A stretch of DNA of 64,000 nucleotides from Lasiosphaeris hirsuta. Taxonomy: Eukaryota; Ascomycota; Sordariomycetes; Sordariales; Lasiosphaeriaceae. The notes under the pieces were generated by a model that was not told where the DNA came from, did no database searches, and saw nothing but the letters and a program-made list of their open reading frames with translations. This document shows positions 1 to 11,454 of this stretch, piece after piece. The position numbers and the translations under genes were made by a program. The first letter of the stretch is position 1, and each line of letters opens with the position of its first letter. The DNA lies in NCBI GenBank assembly GCA_030549175.1, contig JAUKUA010000002.1, positions 3,224,001-3,288,000 on the forward strand, written 5' to 3'.

Positions 1-13
1 ACGAGGTTGATGC

Positions 14-559
14 ATGGAAAAGGAAGCAGAAGGCACCACTGAGTATAGCCATGTCGTTGCGGGCTGTATGGTGGTTGGGGCAAGGTCGAGGGAGACTGGC
101 ACGATTTCGAAGACGTTCATAAAACTCAAATCACCTTCCAAGATCGTAAACCTGGAGGGAGACGTATTGCGTTCTGCAATGCCGATTGACGAGGCGAGTC
201 TTGTTGATGATTTTATCCAAGTAATTGACGATCTGTTTGATGAGGTCGCCAAGGGTGAGAAAGACTACTCGGCCTACATGGGCAGCTCGGTAAGTGAATA
301 TCCGTTGGCTGCGCTACTGGGGAAAACCGGGTCGCTAACAATAGGTATTCGCAGGAGTATCATAGGATTACTAGCATCCAAACACCTTTGCTTGGCACAG
401 CGGCGGTCCAACCCCCTTTGCGCCAATTTCGCAGAACCAGCCGCTGGAAGGAGGCTTCCAGGGATAGGGTCGTCGGCCTTTGGCAGTGCTGTGCCGCCGC
501 CTGCTGCGGGAGTGAAGCGGAAGGCCGAGTCCGAGGTGATTGACCTGACGTTGGACTAG
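14..559 (+). CDS. 3' part of an unrecognised gene; possible nuclear protein with C-terminal SUMO-interacting-like motif
   Basis: I do not recognise the family. The window probably cuts off its start, since the frame opens almost at the edge. The first part (14-289) looks coding, with the acidic stretch DDFIQVIDDLFDEV. A good intron follows: donor gtaagt at 290, branch-like gctaaca at 334-340, acceptor gcag ending at 354 (65 bp). Removing it switches frame and gives a tail ending in RVRGD. Reading through keeps the frame open to 559 and gives a proline/alanine-rich tail ending KRKAESEVIDLTLD. That tail combines a basic patch with VIDLTLD, which matches the hydrophobic-acidic consensus of SUMO-interacting motifs. 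Which tail is used, or whether a 1-base indel is present, cannot be decided here. Confidence 0.45.
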   Translation: MEKEAEGTTEYSHVVAGCMVVGARSRETGTISKTFIKLKSPSKIVNLEGDVLRSAMPIDEASLVDDFIQVIDDLFDEVAKGEKDYSAYMGSSVSEYPLAALLGKTGSLTIGIRRSIIGLLASKHLCLAQRRSNPLCANFAEPAAGRRLPGIGSSAFGSAVPPPAAGVKRKAESEVIDLTLD

Positions 560-1782
560 GGGGAATTGACCACCAGGCAGCCTTTGTCGGAATATGGGCT
601 CGGAATGACAAGCGCGGAGTTCAAGTTGAGTGTTGTAACCGATCATCTAGGTTGAGTCGGCATTAGAGGATTCAAATGTAAAGCTGGCTGCTAGGTGTTT
701 GAGTATAGTGTACGGAGTAATGATGTCCACAATGGATTCCCTAATTTTGTTCCCTTGAACTCGTTGAAGTTGTTCACCTTGTCGCTAGTCACTGAAAATC
801 GTTCGCACTCGGCCTGGACCTGGACGCTATGGAGCTAACAACCCCCCCCCCCCCCCCAAGTCAGGCAAAGGTCAGTCACGAGACTCCTTTTTGGGCCATG
901 ACTCCCCGGTCACTTTTGTCCTGTTGACGTCAGCTTGAACTTGGAAATTGGGATGTCAGCCGCGACTGCTTTGTCAACGGGAAGTGGCAATGGAGGGGGC
1001 GGGGCGAGTTGGGATGCCCAAACTTGAGAAATCGGTTATGGGATGCGCCTGACGGGATGGGGAGAGAAAAAAAAACGCTCTAAAAGTTAGGAAAGTGGCT
1101 CACGACAACCTCACCTATGGACAGGGGGAGAGGCCGTAGCCACCGGAGGCTGAGACGCGAAATGGCAGGCATTCTGGGAGGCTCTCAATCCCCCCCCCCC
1201 CCTTGTGGGACGCTCAGCCCCGGTCCATCACAATAATGCACAGAATTAAAATTTGGGATTGTCGCGGAGCTCGGATTTTACAGCAGGCCTCCCCCCCGAG
1301 ATTTAGTCTTTTGTAGGGAGTCTAGACAGGAAAGGGGATGGCCGGCAAGTCCAGGCGGCCTCTGCTCCAACCGTCGAGACTCTCGGGTCCGCGGGTGGCC
1401 TGCCCGCCCGCTCTCTCTGCGCCCCATGCATAGCCCCTCACTAGAATCCCCCTTCTGCCTGGCAGAGCCAATGGGGAACCTGCGACACCGAGGAAGTGGC
1501 GCTGGGGCAGCACTTCCGTCGCCTCGTGTCGCTGCAAACGCGTGGCGCTCGGGCGTGAATGGGCCTGCTTTCTGTCCTGACCACGCTGCCGTGAAAAATG
1601 AGGAATGAGCAGGTGGTGGCTATCTCCGCTCCTCCCTAACAGGCGACCTCAATGGCATCGCAGTCCTATATAGTTGCCGACAGCTCCTGCCCGCGGTGGA
1701 GCTGGCGGCGAGCATCGTCACACACCGAGGATTACTTATGCGCCCTCGGCCCCATCGCCATTCCGCACACGCCACAGTCACC
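560..1782. other. Intergenic region with two poly-C tracts
   Basis: No convincing gene seen. It holds a 16-C tract (842-857), a 13-C tract (1190-1202) and a short A tract near 1067-1075. Short ORFs here lack coding character. It presumably contains the promoter of the HAL2-type gene at 1783. Confidence 0.6.
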
Positions 1783-2892
1783 ATGACAGTCCAATCCTTC
1801 ACCCGCGAGTGCCTCATCGCCGAGCTCGCCGTGCAGCGCGTATCCGCCCTCACCCGGCGCGTGCTCTCGTCGGCCATCAACCGGCGGCGCAACAGCCAAA
1901 TCTCCAAATCCGACGCGTCGCCCGTGACCGTGGCCGACTTTGCCGTGCAGGCGCTGATCATCAGCGCCGTGCACGCCGCCTTCCCCGACGACGGCATCGT
2001 CGGCGAGGAGGACGCCAGCGCCCTCCGCGAGGACCCCGAGCTCGCGCGCCAGGTCTGGGAGCTGGTATCGACGACGCGCCTCGACGGCGACGCCGAGTGC
2101 GACGCCCTGCTCGCGTCGCCGCGCAGCATCGATGAGGTGTGCGAGCTGATCGACCTGGGCGGGCGCGGCGCCGGCGGCCGGACTGGCCGGTTCTGGTGTC
2201 TGGACCCGATAGATGGCACGGCCAGCTTTGTCAAGAACCAGCAGTACGCCGTGTCACTGGCCCTCATCGAGGACGGGCGCGAGGTCCTGGGCGTGCTGGG
2301 GTGTCCGAATCTCAAGCTCGCCGACGGCGCCGAGCGCGTGCGCGAGACGTGCGTCGACGAGGAGGGCCTAGGCCTAATGCTCTCGGCCGTCCGGGGGCAC
2401 GGCGCCATCATGCGGGAGTTGGGGCGCGGCGCGCTGCGGGAGCCGACGAGGATTGACAGGAGGGCGCCGGCCGGGGTTAAGAGCGCGGCCGTCGAGCTGA
2501 AGGGCCTGCATCTTATCGACTCGACGCTCAGCACGGCGACGCTGTCGGAGAAGGTGCGCAAGCTGGCCGAAACAGCGGGGGCGCCCTACCCAGGCACCGA
2601 GATCTACTCGTCACATATGCGGTACGCCGCGCTCATCCTGGGAGGTAGGGAACATGTTCAGGTGCGGTTTCCCGCAACCCGGCAGCCTCGGTGGTGCATC
2701 TGGGACCATGCCGGCGCGCAGCTCATCTACACCGAGTCGGGGGCAGGCAAGATCACGGATCTGCATGGCAGGCCGATAGACTTTGGAAAGGGGCGAGATC
2801 TCTCTGGCAGCTATGGCATCGTTGCAGCTGATGAGAGCGTTCACGGCAAGATTTTGGAGCTGGCAGCACGCATCCTCGAGGCTGATCGGTAG
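1783..2892 (+). CDS. HAL2: 3'(2'),5'-bisphosphate nucleotidase (HAL2/MET22 type)
   Basis: Intronless, 369 aa, close to the usual length of HAL2-type enzymes. In this family the enzyme removes the 3' phosphate of PAP (and PAPS), the by-product of sulfate assimilation; the yeast enzyme is magnesium-dependent and inhibited by Na+ and Li+. The inositol-monophosphatase-superfamily metal site is visible: ADF near residue 51, GEED near 74, the signature DPIDGT near 142, and WDHAG near 307. I chose the ATG at 1783 because its context is strong (tcaccATGa) and the conserved part begins directly after it. An in-frame ATG at 1738 would add 15 residues rich in Arg, Pro and His. The 1620-2561 minus-strand ORF opposite it is a shadow of the GC-rich codons. 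Confidence 0.93.
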   Translation: MTVQSFTRECLIAELAVQRVSALTRRVLSSAINRRRNSQISKSDASPVTVADFAVQALIISAVHAAFPDDGIVGEEDASALREDPELARQVWELVSTTRLDGDAECDALLASPRSIDEVCELIDLGGRGAGGRTGRFWCLDPIDGTASFVKNQQYAVSLALIEDGREVLGVLGCPNLKLADGAERVRETCVDEEGLGLMLSAVRGHGAIMRELGRGALREPTRIDRRAPAGVKSAAVELKGLHLIDSTLSTATLSEKVRKLAETAGAPYPGTEIYSSHMRYAALILGGREHVQVRFPATRQPRWCIWDHAGAQLIYTESGAGKITDLHGRPIDFGKGRDLSGSYGIVAADESVHGKILELAARILEADR

Positions 2893-3053
2893 AAAAAAAG
2901 GGGGACAAATAGAGGGATTGCATCACTGCATTGCATCGGCGAAGACAGGTCCGGAGTGGGCTGGGCGCATAGAGAGGCAAATATACCCCCTTGTTAGTTG
3001 TACAATATGCCATGCTTTCCTGTTGCGAATACATCCTCGGCCGACATGTGCCA

Positions 3054-6000
3054 TCAGTCTGAACGTCTCCGCCTCCAGAAACGCATAGCAATCTCGGTGA
3101 ACTGCCCGCTTTTGTCGTTGCGTATGATTTCCTGATGCATCGGTAGCCCCCCGGTGGAGAGCGCACTTGAGGTGTTGTCCCTGCTCTCCCACTCCTTCTG
3201 CTTCGAGATCATGAATTCCCTCAGGGCGTGCGAGGACGCCCCCCGAAGCTGGTTGTTCTTGGGCTTTCCCCGTCTCATGCTGTGGGAAAGGTAGGCGAAA
3301 GAGAACCGAAAGGCGCCAAAGAGAACGGTGCGAGCCCAGGTGATGAAGGCGATGGCGAGTGAGAAAATGATGACGACGCTTGATAGGACAACTACAGAGA
3401 CGTTAGGGCAATGTGCAAACGAGAAGCGGAGGTAGGGACCGGATGTACACATGTATATCAACTGAGTGCTTAGGTGTATCGTGCTGCCCTCGTTGAATTC
3501 CTGGGCATTCATGCCAAACAGCGTGGCAAAGAATGAGAGTGGGAGCTAGACCGGGTAAGTTTTTGACTTTGGAAGCAATGTTGTCAAGACGGATCTCGGA
3601 TACTCACAAAGAAGATGGTGACTACGGTAAACACGACGATGGATCGCCCCTGAAGTACACTCTCATCGGCACGACGGATGGCAGCTTTCGCCTCGATGAT
3701 CCCGCTCTGCTGTTGCTTCATATCCAGTAGCTCTCGCAGCTTTGTTACCGTCAGCGACCGTCAAGACGATGGGGCAGGACTCCGAGTCTTTACCTGGGTT
3801 CTTGAATCTGCCTGCCTCTTCTCCAGGTTTGCAAGCTCTGTTTTCCGGAGCTTCATCTCAACGATGAGTGTTGTGGCTCTTTCGAGGGCAGACCTGAGTC
3901 CCGCCTGGTCCCGTCCCTGATCGAAACTCATGGCCCGGAGAGCTTTTTCAAAATCAGTCATGACGGTGATCTGCTGCGTGAAGATCTCTTGCATAATCTG
4001 CAGCTGGTCGATGACATTCTGCGCCTCCATCAGGACAGACCACTCGAACTTGATGTTGAGCGACTTCCTGAGGAACTCCTCGGCCGTCTGCAGCGGATCC
4101 TCGGCATTCATTCGCTTGACATCCCGGCCGAAGCGCTCGTAGGCTTCCATCTTCTTTTCAGACTGTGTGGGATCACGATGAGCATACCTATCGCAGCGCA
4201 ACGGATAAGGGGGGGTGGGGTGCTCACAATATTAGAGATGGCAGAGCCAAAAATATCAACCACCTCCGGGCGGAGATCAGGCTTCGTCCTATCAAAAAAG
4301 ACCTTTGAGCATTCGTCAATGATGATTAGGGCGAGATCGTATATCGATGTGACTTGGCTCTTGTCCACAGTGGCAAGGTGGTCCCTGATTGCTCGGTGGA
4401 CTGCGGATGGGTCCGGCTTATTGCGGCCCCATCTCCTGGGAAAGGCAGAGATGATGGTGTCTGTGCATTGTCAGACTCGTGACTTTGGCATGTACACATG
4501 GGGCAAAACCTACTCTCGTCTAGTATCCAAAGCCACAGCTGGTCAACCATGACCACCCTCGGTATTGCTTCAGGGTCATTCCTCAGCCGTGTGCCGCGGT
4601 ATATCACCTGCTGGCGATCCCTCTGTATCGTTTCCTCGGCTGTCCAGCACGAGTACTGCTCCAATGTCCGCCTGACATGCAGCGGCGACTGGGTGTAGAG
4701 ATGATCGCCAATGAGTCGCCAGTCAGCTGCTTCGTCAATAAGTTGGTACAGCTTGGACGCAAGCCACAGATACGTCCCGAGGGGCGACTGTGGCCGCCAC
4801 GAGGGGTTCTCGCCCGACCAGACCCCCCCGGCGGGCTGTTCCGTCTCGACGCTGTCGTTTAGTCTCTGGGCTCGCGCTGCCATTGCCGCCCGTTCCACTA
4901 CGCTGCCCCATGTGCCCCGGCGCTTGGCCGAACGCTCCAGCTCGAACTCCTGCTCCTTGATCTGTCTGGTTTTCCTCATCACATTGGTCATCCGGACAAG
5001 GCGTTTCTCAATCTCCCAGTGCAGGTACGGCATCTATGGAGGACAATGTCAGCGTCTTCCGAGGTCGTGAGACTTGCAGGTGCTGAACTGGAGCTTACAA
5101 AGAGGACAATATCCTGTGAGCTGGAGGAAGAATGAGAGAACGTATTGGAGGAGCTAGTCTCGGGCTGTGCTCCAGTCTCGGTAGGCGATATCCACGGCGA
5201 AGACGGAACGATGGCACAGCGGGGCCGGATCTGTCGAGAGTGAGGGGGCATGTGGGTGTCAACGCCGCCTCGCTCCTGGCCGTGCCAGAGCTCCCGCTTG
5301 AGGAGCTTCTCGGTCTTGGATTCGCCCTTGGAGGTGCTGTGCTGGTAGAGGCGGCGCTGGTACGACTTGCGGTGGCCGTCGAACTCGGAACCCTCTTCCT
5401 GGTAGTACCGGGAGATGGCGTCCTCAACCCACTTCATGTTGTTAGCCTGGAGGTGGAAGTAGCGCAGCTGTCTCTTGTCGCCTGAGCGCTTCAGGGGCGT
5501 CTGCTCCTTGTCGTAGAGAAGCCTCTGCATTGGGATCTTCTGGTGGGGGAACTTTCCGTGGCAGAGCGGATGGGGCAGCGTCACACCGCCCTGTCCCTTC
5601 TCAAAGACAATGACCCAGCCGTTGTACCCGTAGTTGGACTCGCGCGGGTTATCGTCGATGCGGTCGTCGGGCGCCTCGAGCCCGCTGATGTAGCTGACGG
5701 GCGACATTTGGTGCTGCAGGTCCGTGTAGATTTCCGACTGCCAGTGCTTGACCTGCTCCAGGATGGCGCGGTTCCGGGCGGCCAGGGCGGCGCGGCGCTT
5801 GTCGGCCGGGGGCGCCATCTCGCGCTCGCGCTCGCAGCGCACCAGCTCCTCGCTGCATCGCTGGGTCGCGTGCTCCCGCCATCGCGCGTGTGCCCTCTCG
5901 AGTGCGACAACCAGGGTACAGTCCGACGGGGTGAGCCGGTGGAAGCTAAAGTACTCCTTCAGATACCTGATGCGCCGCAGCTCCTTCCTGACCAGCTCCT

Positions 6001-6127
6001 TCTCGGGCGCCGTAAAGCTCTCGTACAGCTCCTCTCTCCGCGAGAACCGGGCGGCGAGGTAGAGGGCCCAGGCGTCGGTGGCGGGCACGGGGTCGACATA
6101 GTGGTCCTCGACATGATACGGCTTCAT
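3054..6127 (-). CDS. Fungal CorA-like (Mg2+ transporter superfamily) membrane protein
   Basis: Seven exons give an open frame of 905 aa: 6127-5099, 5033-4514, 4460-4228, 4162-3794, 3739-3608, 3545-3449 and 3391-3054. All introns are 53-65 bp with GT/AG ends, and every phase fits. A long soluble N-terminal part carries motifs common in fungal CorA-like proteins: VDQLWLWILDE joined by splicing to NTIISAFPRRW. The C-terminus has two transmembrane segments, and the first ends in FFATLFGMN, the GMN signature of CorA channels (residues 772-774). The second is FVLSSVVIIFSLAIAF. The fold predicts a pentameric divalent-cation channel, but substrate is unknown. Many fungal relatives also carry ankyrin repeats; none is seen here. 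An in-frame ATG at 6268 would lengthen the N-terminus by 47 aa. Confidence 0.85.
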
Positions 6128-7076
6128 CGGCAGGCTCCTCGGCGGGTGTGCCGAGGAGGAAATGCGCATGGTCGAGGTGCGATGTCCTGGGAAAGAGCTG
6201 GCCTGCCGTCTACCTTCCTTACTGGCGCTCAGCTGGACACGAGGACCGAGGTACGTGGGCTGGGGCATGGCCAAGCTGCACGGTGCAGCTGCGAGTCCCG
6301 CAAATCATTGCGTCGCGACACTCTGAGCGCAATACTCTGGCGTGCCACAGGCGCGGGGTCCAGTTGACCATCGTATTTATTGCCCTGCAGCAGCAACGCG
6401 CCACGTATTACGGGGTTGCATGCAAAAATTGACCACTCTTGCCTCCTTTTGTCTGCCCGCATGGGCGAGCTACCTCTACAACAACAGCACTGACATCTTG
6501 GCGGCCCCCCCACGGCGGCCTGCAACGGCAGAGTGCTACTACTACTTCTTATCGTCGTCAAATTTCTCAAAATCCCCAGTTCGTATATTTTTGCCAAGTG
6601 CACTCTACTTTTGAAGTCACACAAAAGAGCATCCAAATGTCTTGGAAACGCGGCTGTCAATTCCCGAGATTCGCAGGTAGATAGATAAACCCCGACCATA
6701 TAACTACCAAAGAAAGAAGCGGGAGTCATGTTGCCTCCAGTCTTGCTCAAGATTGTGGAAGTAGGTGATAAGCGACAGGACGGCAGGAGTACGGTAGAAC
6801 GGTGGCTATAAGTACTAATATGACTAGATAATGTACCTGGGTAGGTCAAGCCGGGATGCCGATGGGAGTCCAGTAGTTGAGTGCGATCTAATGTCAATAG
6901 GTACCTGACTTAGGTAGTACTAGTATCTCGTCGTTTAATTTCTAGGGCCGACATTCTTCTTTGCGGAAATGTTATCATCTTCAGACATTCTAATAAATAC
7001 CGCCAAACCACGGCTGATAACCTTGGCCAACAAGACACCACTGGCAGTCTAATGCTTTCTCGACTCCGAAAACCTT
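6128..7076. other. Intergenic region
   Basis: Lies upstream of the CorA-like gene and downstream of the BTB gene, both on the minus strand. I see no gene, repeat or clear signal. Confidence 0.5.
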
Positions 7077-8095
7077 TCACTCGTGCTGAAAACGGCATGG
7101 TTCGGCAACACCATGCTCAATTCGAATACAATCGAGACAGATGCCAACCCTCTTTTTTATGGCTCCCAGCTGATCAGCGAGACCTTCTGGTTCATGATAA
7201 TAATCGTTACTACCATAGCCGTTGGCTCGGTGGAGTGTCCGCGCTATACCCTCCTCCGAAACAGCTTCCATCTCCCTTATGATTTGCGAGACAGGCACTT
7301 TCAGCACCTCCAGCGGCCCGTACTTTGCTTGAAGAGGTCTATATTTTGCCATACGTGCTTGACCCCAGCCGCATTGGGAACAAGCCTCTTTTTGACCACA
7401 AATCAACAGATGGCACACCTCGGCTCGCATCTGACTCCGCCGTGCCTCCAGTAGGTCTGGCAAAGTTAGTTATGGGTGTGGTGGACGAAGACTCAAAGAT
7501 GCCGAGACTCACAGATGGTTTTGTGGGGTAGGTGTTCATGTATCGCCTCGTTTCCAAGTAGCTCAAGGTATGGCCCTTGGTAGTTGATAATAAGTGCCAG
7601 AGTGCCTTTCACAAACATGTCCATGTCGCCAAATATATATGCCGCCGTCATGAGACATGCCATCTCTGTTTTACTTAGGTTGTCTTTGTGTTGCAGCCAC
7701 TGAATAGTGGCGTATATGAGGGCAACGCCAAGGTCGTACTTGTCTGCCGCGATGGCAATCTGAAGAACTTGGGGCGGTGAAATATCTTTCGGCACAGCAT
7801 CGTTGCGATGGTGGATGACGCAGCAGATTGTGCGCAATGCGGTGGCATCATCTTCTTCCAGTCTGACCTCTTTTGGGGATTCCTGAGACAGACCCCGACC
7901 TTCACTCCAAATAGGGCCAAACATGGCACCGAAGACTTTCGATGCAGAGCTGAGGCATCGAGAATGGACTCTCAATCGCGCGCTCTGCGGGCCGACAACC
8001 AGAATGACATCGCCATCCGGGGAGATGTCCATGTGCACCTGTTCAGGCTGAGGTGGTGTGCTGCTGTCGTCGGTTGTATCGAACTGTCCACTCAT
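7077..8095 (-). CDS. BTB/POZ domain protein
   Basis: Two exons, 8095-7513 and 7456-7077, joined across a 56-bp intron (donor gtgagt, acceptor gccag), give 320 aa. After a short polar N-terminus, residues about 25-125 have the fungal BTB/POZ pattern: DGDVILVVG, then LRVHSRCLSSASKVFGAMFG, then a helical part with IAIAADKYDLGVAL. BTB domains mediate dimerisation and often link to Cullin-3 ligases, but the many small fungal BTB proteins have no assigned role. The C-terminal exon holds Cys/His residues (CSQCGWGQ and CLDC) that might bind metal; this is speculative. Start is the ATG of MSGQFD; an upstream in-frame extension looks non-coding. Confidence 0.75.
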
Positions 8096-8449
8096 CCTGT
8101 TGGCGGGAGTTGAAGATGAAAGTGAAAGTGGTGAACATGAGTTTGGTTCTGTCAAGTGTGTGGGGAGCAGCGCTGAAATCATGGAGGTGAAGTCGTTGGG
8201 TGGTTGGGCACTAAGCGCCGGAAACATGTTCCAACAAACAGCAACTCTGAGTGGCTGCTGGAAGATTCAACTGACACAGGCGATCGAATGCTTTGCTGAA
8301 TGACGATAAGGCTTGAAACCTGACCAGTGGACATCCGCGATCTGTACACCATCGTGGGCCTCAATGCTTTTTGCCACATCATCCAAATTGAACTGCTCTC
8401 ATCTTAACCCCTCGGGCACACAGGTGCAACTTCTCCGGCCTGAATCAGA

Positions 8450-8985
8450 CTATACAAAGACAACAAGTACGGCGGCATATGCAGCTGTTGATGCAAAGAC
8501 CTCGGCCCTCTTTGCGTTTGTCAGGACTCCAACGCCCACAGCGAATAACACGGTGAACATGGCGATGACACCAAGCCGGGTATTTTCATGGTCGCGCAGA
8601 AGACGCAGCACAGCGATGGCCCCAAGCAGCAGAATGGCTGCCACCACGGTACTCACCGCGGCTGCCACCTAGTTGAAGTAGTTCTCGTTGATGTGTTCGG
8701 TTTTGTCTAGCATGCTCGTAGTCTTGAGCATCCAGTGATTCCGCAGAAAGCGGGCGAGAGGGTCCTTTTCCGCCGGCCGTCTTAGAGCCACAAGGTCTCG
8801 GTGGCTACTCCTGTCAAGTCTCATCTCGCCAAGGCCGGGCAGGAGGTGCTTCTGGCGACTGTTTCCGATGGTGGCGTACTTGTCCGTGTAGCATAGGCCC
8901 TGCGCGACGTCCAAAGCCCGCTCCTTCGGTGCATCAAGTGCGGCAATCTGACTCTGGCCGAGAAGTGCGTCTTCTGCCAGGCCAT
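8450..8985 (-). pseudogene. DUF6594-family membrane protein, truncated and with in-frame stop
   Basis: The minus strand encodes the C-terminal half of a DUF6594 protein: RDLVALRRP, then ARFLRNHW, then two hydrophobic segments (VVAAILLLGAIAVL and LGVIAMFTVLFAVG), TNAKRAEVFASTAAYAAVLV and a natural stop at 8450. An in-frame TAG at 8671-8669 separates the soluble part from the first membrane segment, and the frame is identical on both sides, so this is a nonsense change rather than a frameshift. Upstream the coding pattern stops at about 8985 with another stop, so the family's usual N-terminal half is missing. The family is of unknown function and common in filamentous ascomycetes. Confidence 0.7.
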
Positions 8986-9424
8986 GTCAGTGTTTCGTTC
9001 ACTCTAATGAGTCTGCCTTGCAAACAGTGTCCAGTGTGGGGAAATGGTGGGCACAGTGAGGGCCCGAGGAAAGGCGGAGGAACCAGGAGCTGTTGATGAT
9101 CGCGTCTTCACCAGAGCCCCAAAAGTCGGACGAGCTGAGAGCTGAGACAGCCAACACATATACCGAGACCTGCTCCTCCGGCCGTTCCCCCTGAGCAGGA
9201 GAACTGGGAGAGAACCAATCCACACCAGCCATCACAAATGCCGAGACTTGCTCCGCCGCGCGTTTTCCATTTGGCAGGATTTTTGCCAGGGCCGTGAAGT
9301 TTGGGAGAAATTGGGGTTGCAAGGAGTATGGACTCAGTTGTCTCGTGATATTCGGAGATTTCATTAATCCACCGCAGGTAGTAAGGAGCCAATATCGGGG
9401 TTTGGTCACGGGTAAACAGCGAGT

Positions 9425-10678
9425 AGCAGCTCATGAGGCAGACGCATCGGCGCTGGAAGCGGTCGCTGAGATAGCCGGCCAACACGCAGATGATGGTGGC
9501 GAAAATGTACGGCGGGGATCGTCATGGCCTGGGGCACGTACGGCGCTGTAGCCTAGGTTCTTGACCATGGTGGGCAGCGTGTACGAGAGCAAGTAGGTCG
9601 GGACGGAGCCGCCCCACCAAAAGAGCATCATCAGGTAGGTCTTGCGGTCCTTGGCCGCTTCGAGCACGTCGTTCCAGCGGAACTCGTACGTCGGCACACC
9701 AGGTCCGCGCGCGTACTTGACGCGGAGGCGGGCGTAGTCGAGCTCGTCTTTGGTGAGCCATTTGGACGCCTTTTTTGTCCATGTACTGGTGGGGGAAATG
9801 ATTGTACGTGCTAGCTTTGTGCTTCAGGGGGTTGCGTCCAGATGACTCACGGAAGGAAGAAGAAGCACGCGAGACCCGCGACGATGGTGACGAGCCCCTC
9901 AATCAAGAAGAACCATTTCCACGCCCGTCAGCCCATCGCGCCATCCAGGTTCCCAACCCCATAAGCAATTACACCGCCAAAGGCGCCAGCCGCCGTGTGC
10001 CGCCGTGTTGGCGCCGTAGAAGATGGCCATGCGGGTGGCAAGCACCTGCGGGGTGTAACACATGGACAAGATGAAGTATGAGCCGGGATAGAGACCGACC
10101 GGCCTCCGTAACACCGAGCATCAGGCGACAAGCGATGTACGAGCCGCAGTTGGTGACGAGGCACGTCAAGGTTGTCACCAAGCCCCAAGAGATGACGACG
10201 AACGGGAACCAAACCTTGGGGCCTAGGCGACGGAGCATGGAAGAGATACATGAGCGCGAGGTTGAACTGAGTCGGTGACATGCCAACATCCTCGAGGAAA
10301 GCGAACAGCTGTCGTAAGGGAACATCAGCATCCATCAAGCAATTGGCCGAAGAATAGGGGTCCACACCTTTGCGTTACTAGCATTGCTCTCGTCAAGTGA
10401 GCACATGAGATACAAGAAACCTAGTGCCAGTCAATAGAAAGCAGTTAGCCAAGTCTGGGGAGGGGGGTCGCTTAGACGCTAGAGGCGCTAACGTACGTTT
10501 CATGGCGGGCTTCTTTCGTGCTGGGCCATCCAAGGCTTGGTGGAGCTCGAGGTACTGGTCGTATTCTGGGTTAGTTCCCGTGATGGTGGGTGCCACCGGC
10601 AATATCCGGTGTTGGCGTGTGGTCGGTGACCCTCTTCTCGTCGAGGGACGACACCTCTACTTGTGATGAAGCGCTCAT
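9425..10678 (-). pseudogene. Decayed MFS transporter of the allantoate/anion permease (Dal5/Tna1-like) type
   Basis: Conserved stretches of this MFS family appear in the right order but in changing frames: MSASSQVEV at 10678, EYDQYLELHQALDGPARKK, FLYLMCSLDESNASNAK, LFAFLEDVGMSPTQFNLALM, LRRLGPKVWFPFVVISWGLV, LYPGSYFILSMCYTPQ, WKWFFLIEGLVTIVAGLA, TYLMMLFWWGGSVPTYLLSY and LAGYLSDRFQRR. Two introns are still recognisable. Lesions include a frameshift near 10600, a loss of about 11 codons after ALMYLF, a 4-bp duplication (cggt) near 10098, a roughly 10-bp duplication near 10004, a Trp-to-TGA stop near 9925 and 1-bp shifts near 9535. After about 9425 the family pattern ends. It cannot encode a working transporter. 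Confidence 0.85.
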
Positions 10679-11454
10679 GGTGAGGCTTCTCTCGATTCTG
10701 GATCCCGGCTGATTTGGGAAAGGGAAGGATGAACTGGCGAGTCAAGCAAGTACTTGGAGAACGGTATGGCCTCATAAAAGGGTTAAGTATCCAACATGAA
10801 CAAGAACCAGCCACCCAGAACGGGAATGCTTTATCTGTCCGATTGCCCGCTTCGCCTTACCAAATGGACCCCTGGCCTGCATACTGACAAGAGCAAACCT
10901 CAACCTAACTTCCCATGGATAGACAAGATACTGAACAGATACTGAACAGGATCCACGAACCTACCTTCCAAATCCATGTTTGTCGACGAATAGGATATCC
11001 CCAGGCGACTGGATAGTAACGCCAATTACTAAAAGACCTCCTTGTTAACTAACCCGGGGTTTGTGTACCAGTAACGTGGTGTGAGAGAAGTGGAGTGATG
11101 CGACTAGCTTGCGGGGCGACGCGTGGTAAGCCCATATCCACCGTGTTCTGAGATCTCGGGCGCCCTTTGTCATGGAGGCATCAAAGGGACACCTGGAGGC
11201 AGCCAAGTCGTTTCGACCTACGGCCTAGATCCAATATTTCCCATGAGACCAGGATTTCCATCTTTGAAGAATTAATGTTCGGCTCTAGGATACCAGCGAT
11301 TCGGAACCTATTCCTTGGCGCCCCCGCGATATGCGGTGCAGAGGCGTGTCTCCACTCTCGTATCGCCCGGCGCCGAAACGCTATAATATTCGGCGGCAGG
11401 GATCGGGGTCGAGGACGGCCCCGCGTGTCCTCTGACCCGCCAGAGGACGGCCAC
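10679..11454. other. Intergenic region between the decayed MFS gene and a fragmentary ORF
   Basis: No gene recognised. A short direct repeat (gatactgaacag twice in a row) lies near 10925-10950. It may hold the former MFS promoter. Confidence 0.4.

Noticed and set aside
1620..2561. 313-aa minus-strand ORF opposite the HAL2-type gene
   Set aside because: Composition (Ser/Arg/Ala runs) is that of an antisense shadow of GC-rich third positions; the plus strand has a full enzyme signature.
5543..6367. 274-aa plus-strand ORF opposite exon 1 of the CorA-like gene
   Set aside because: Antisense shadow; no domain, and the minus strand splices into a complete protein.
7077..7463. Separate small gene at the 3' end of the BTB gene
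   Set aside because: A 56-bp intron with good signals joins it in phase to the BTB exon, so it is exon 2.
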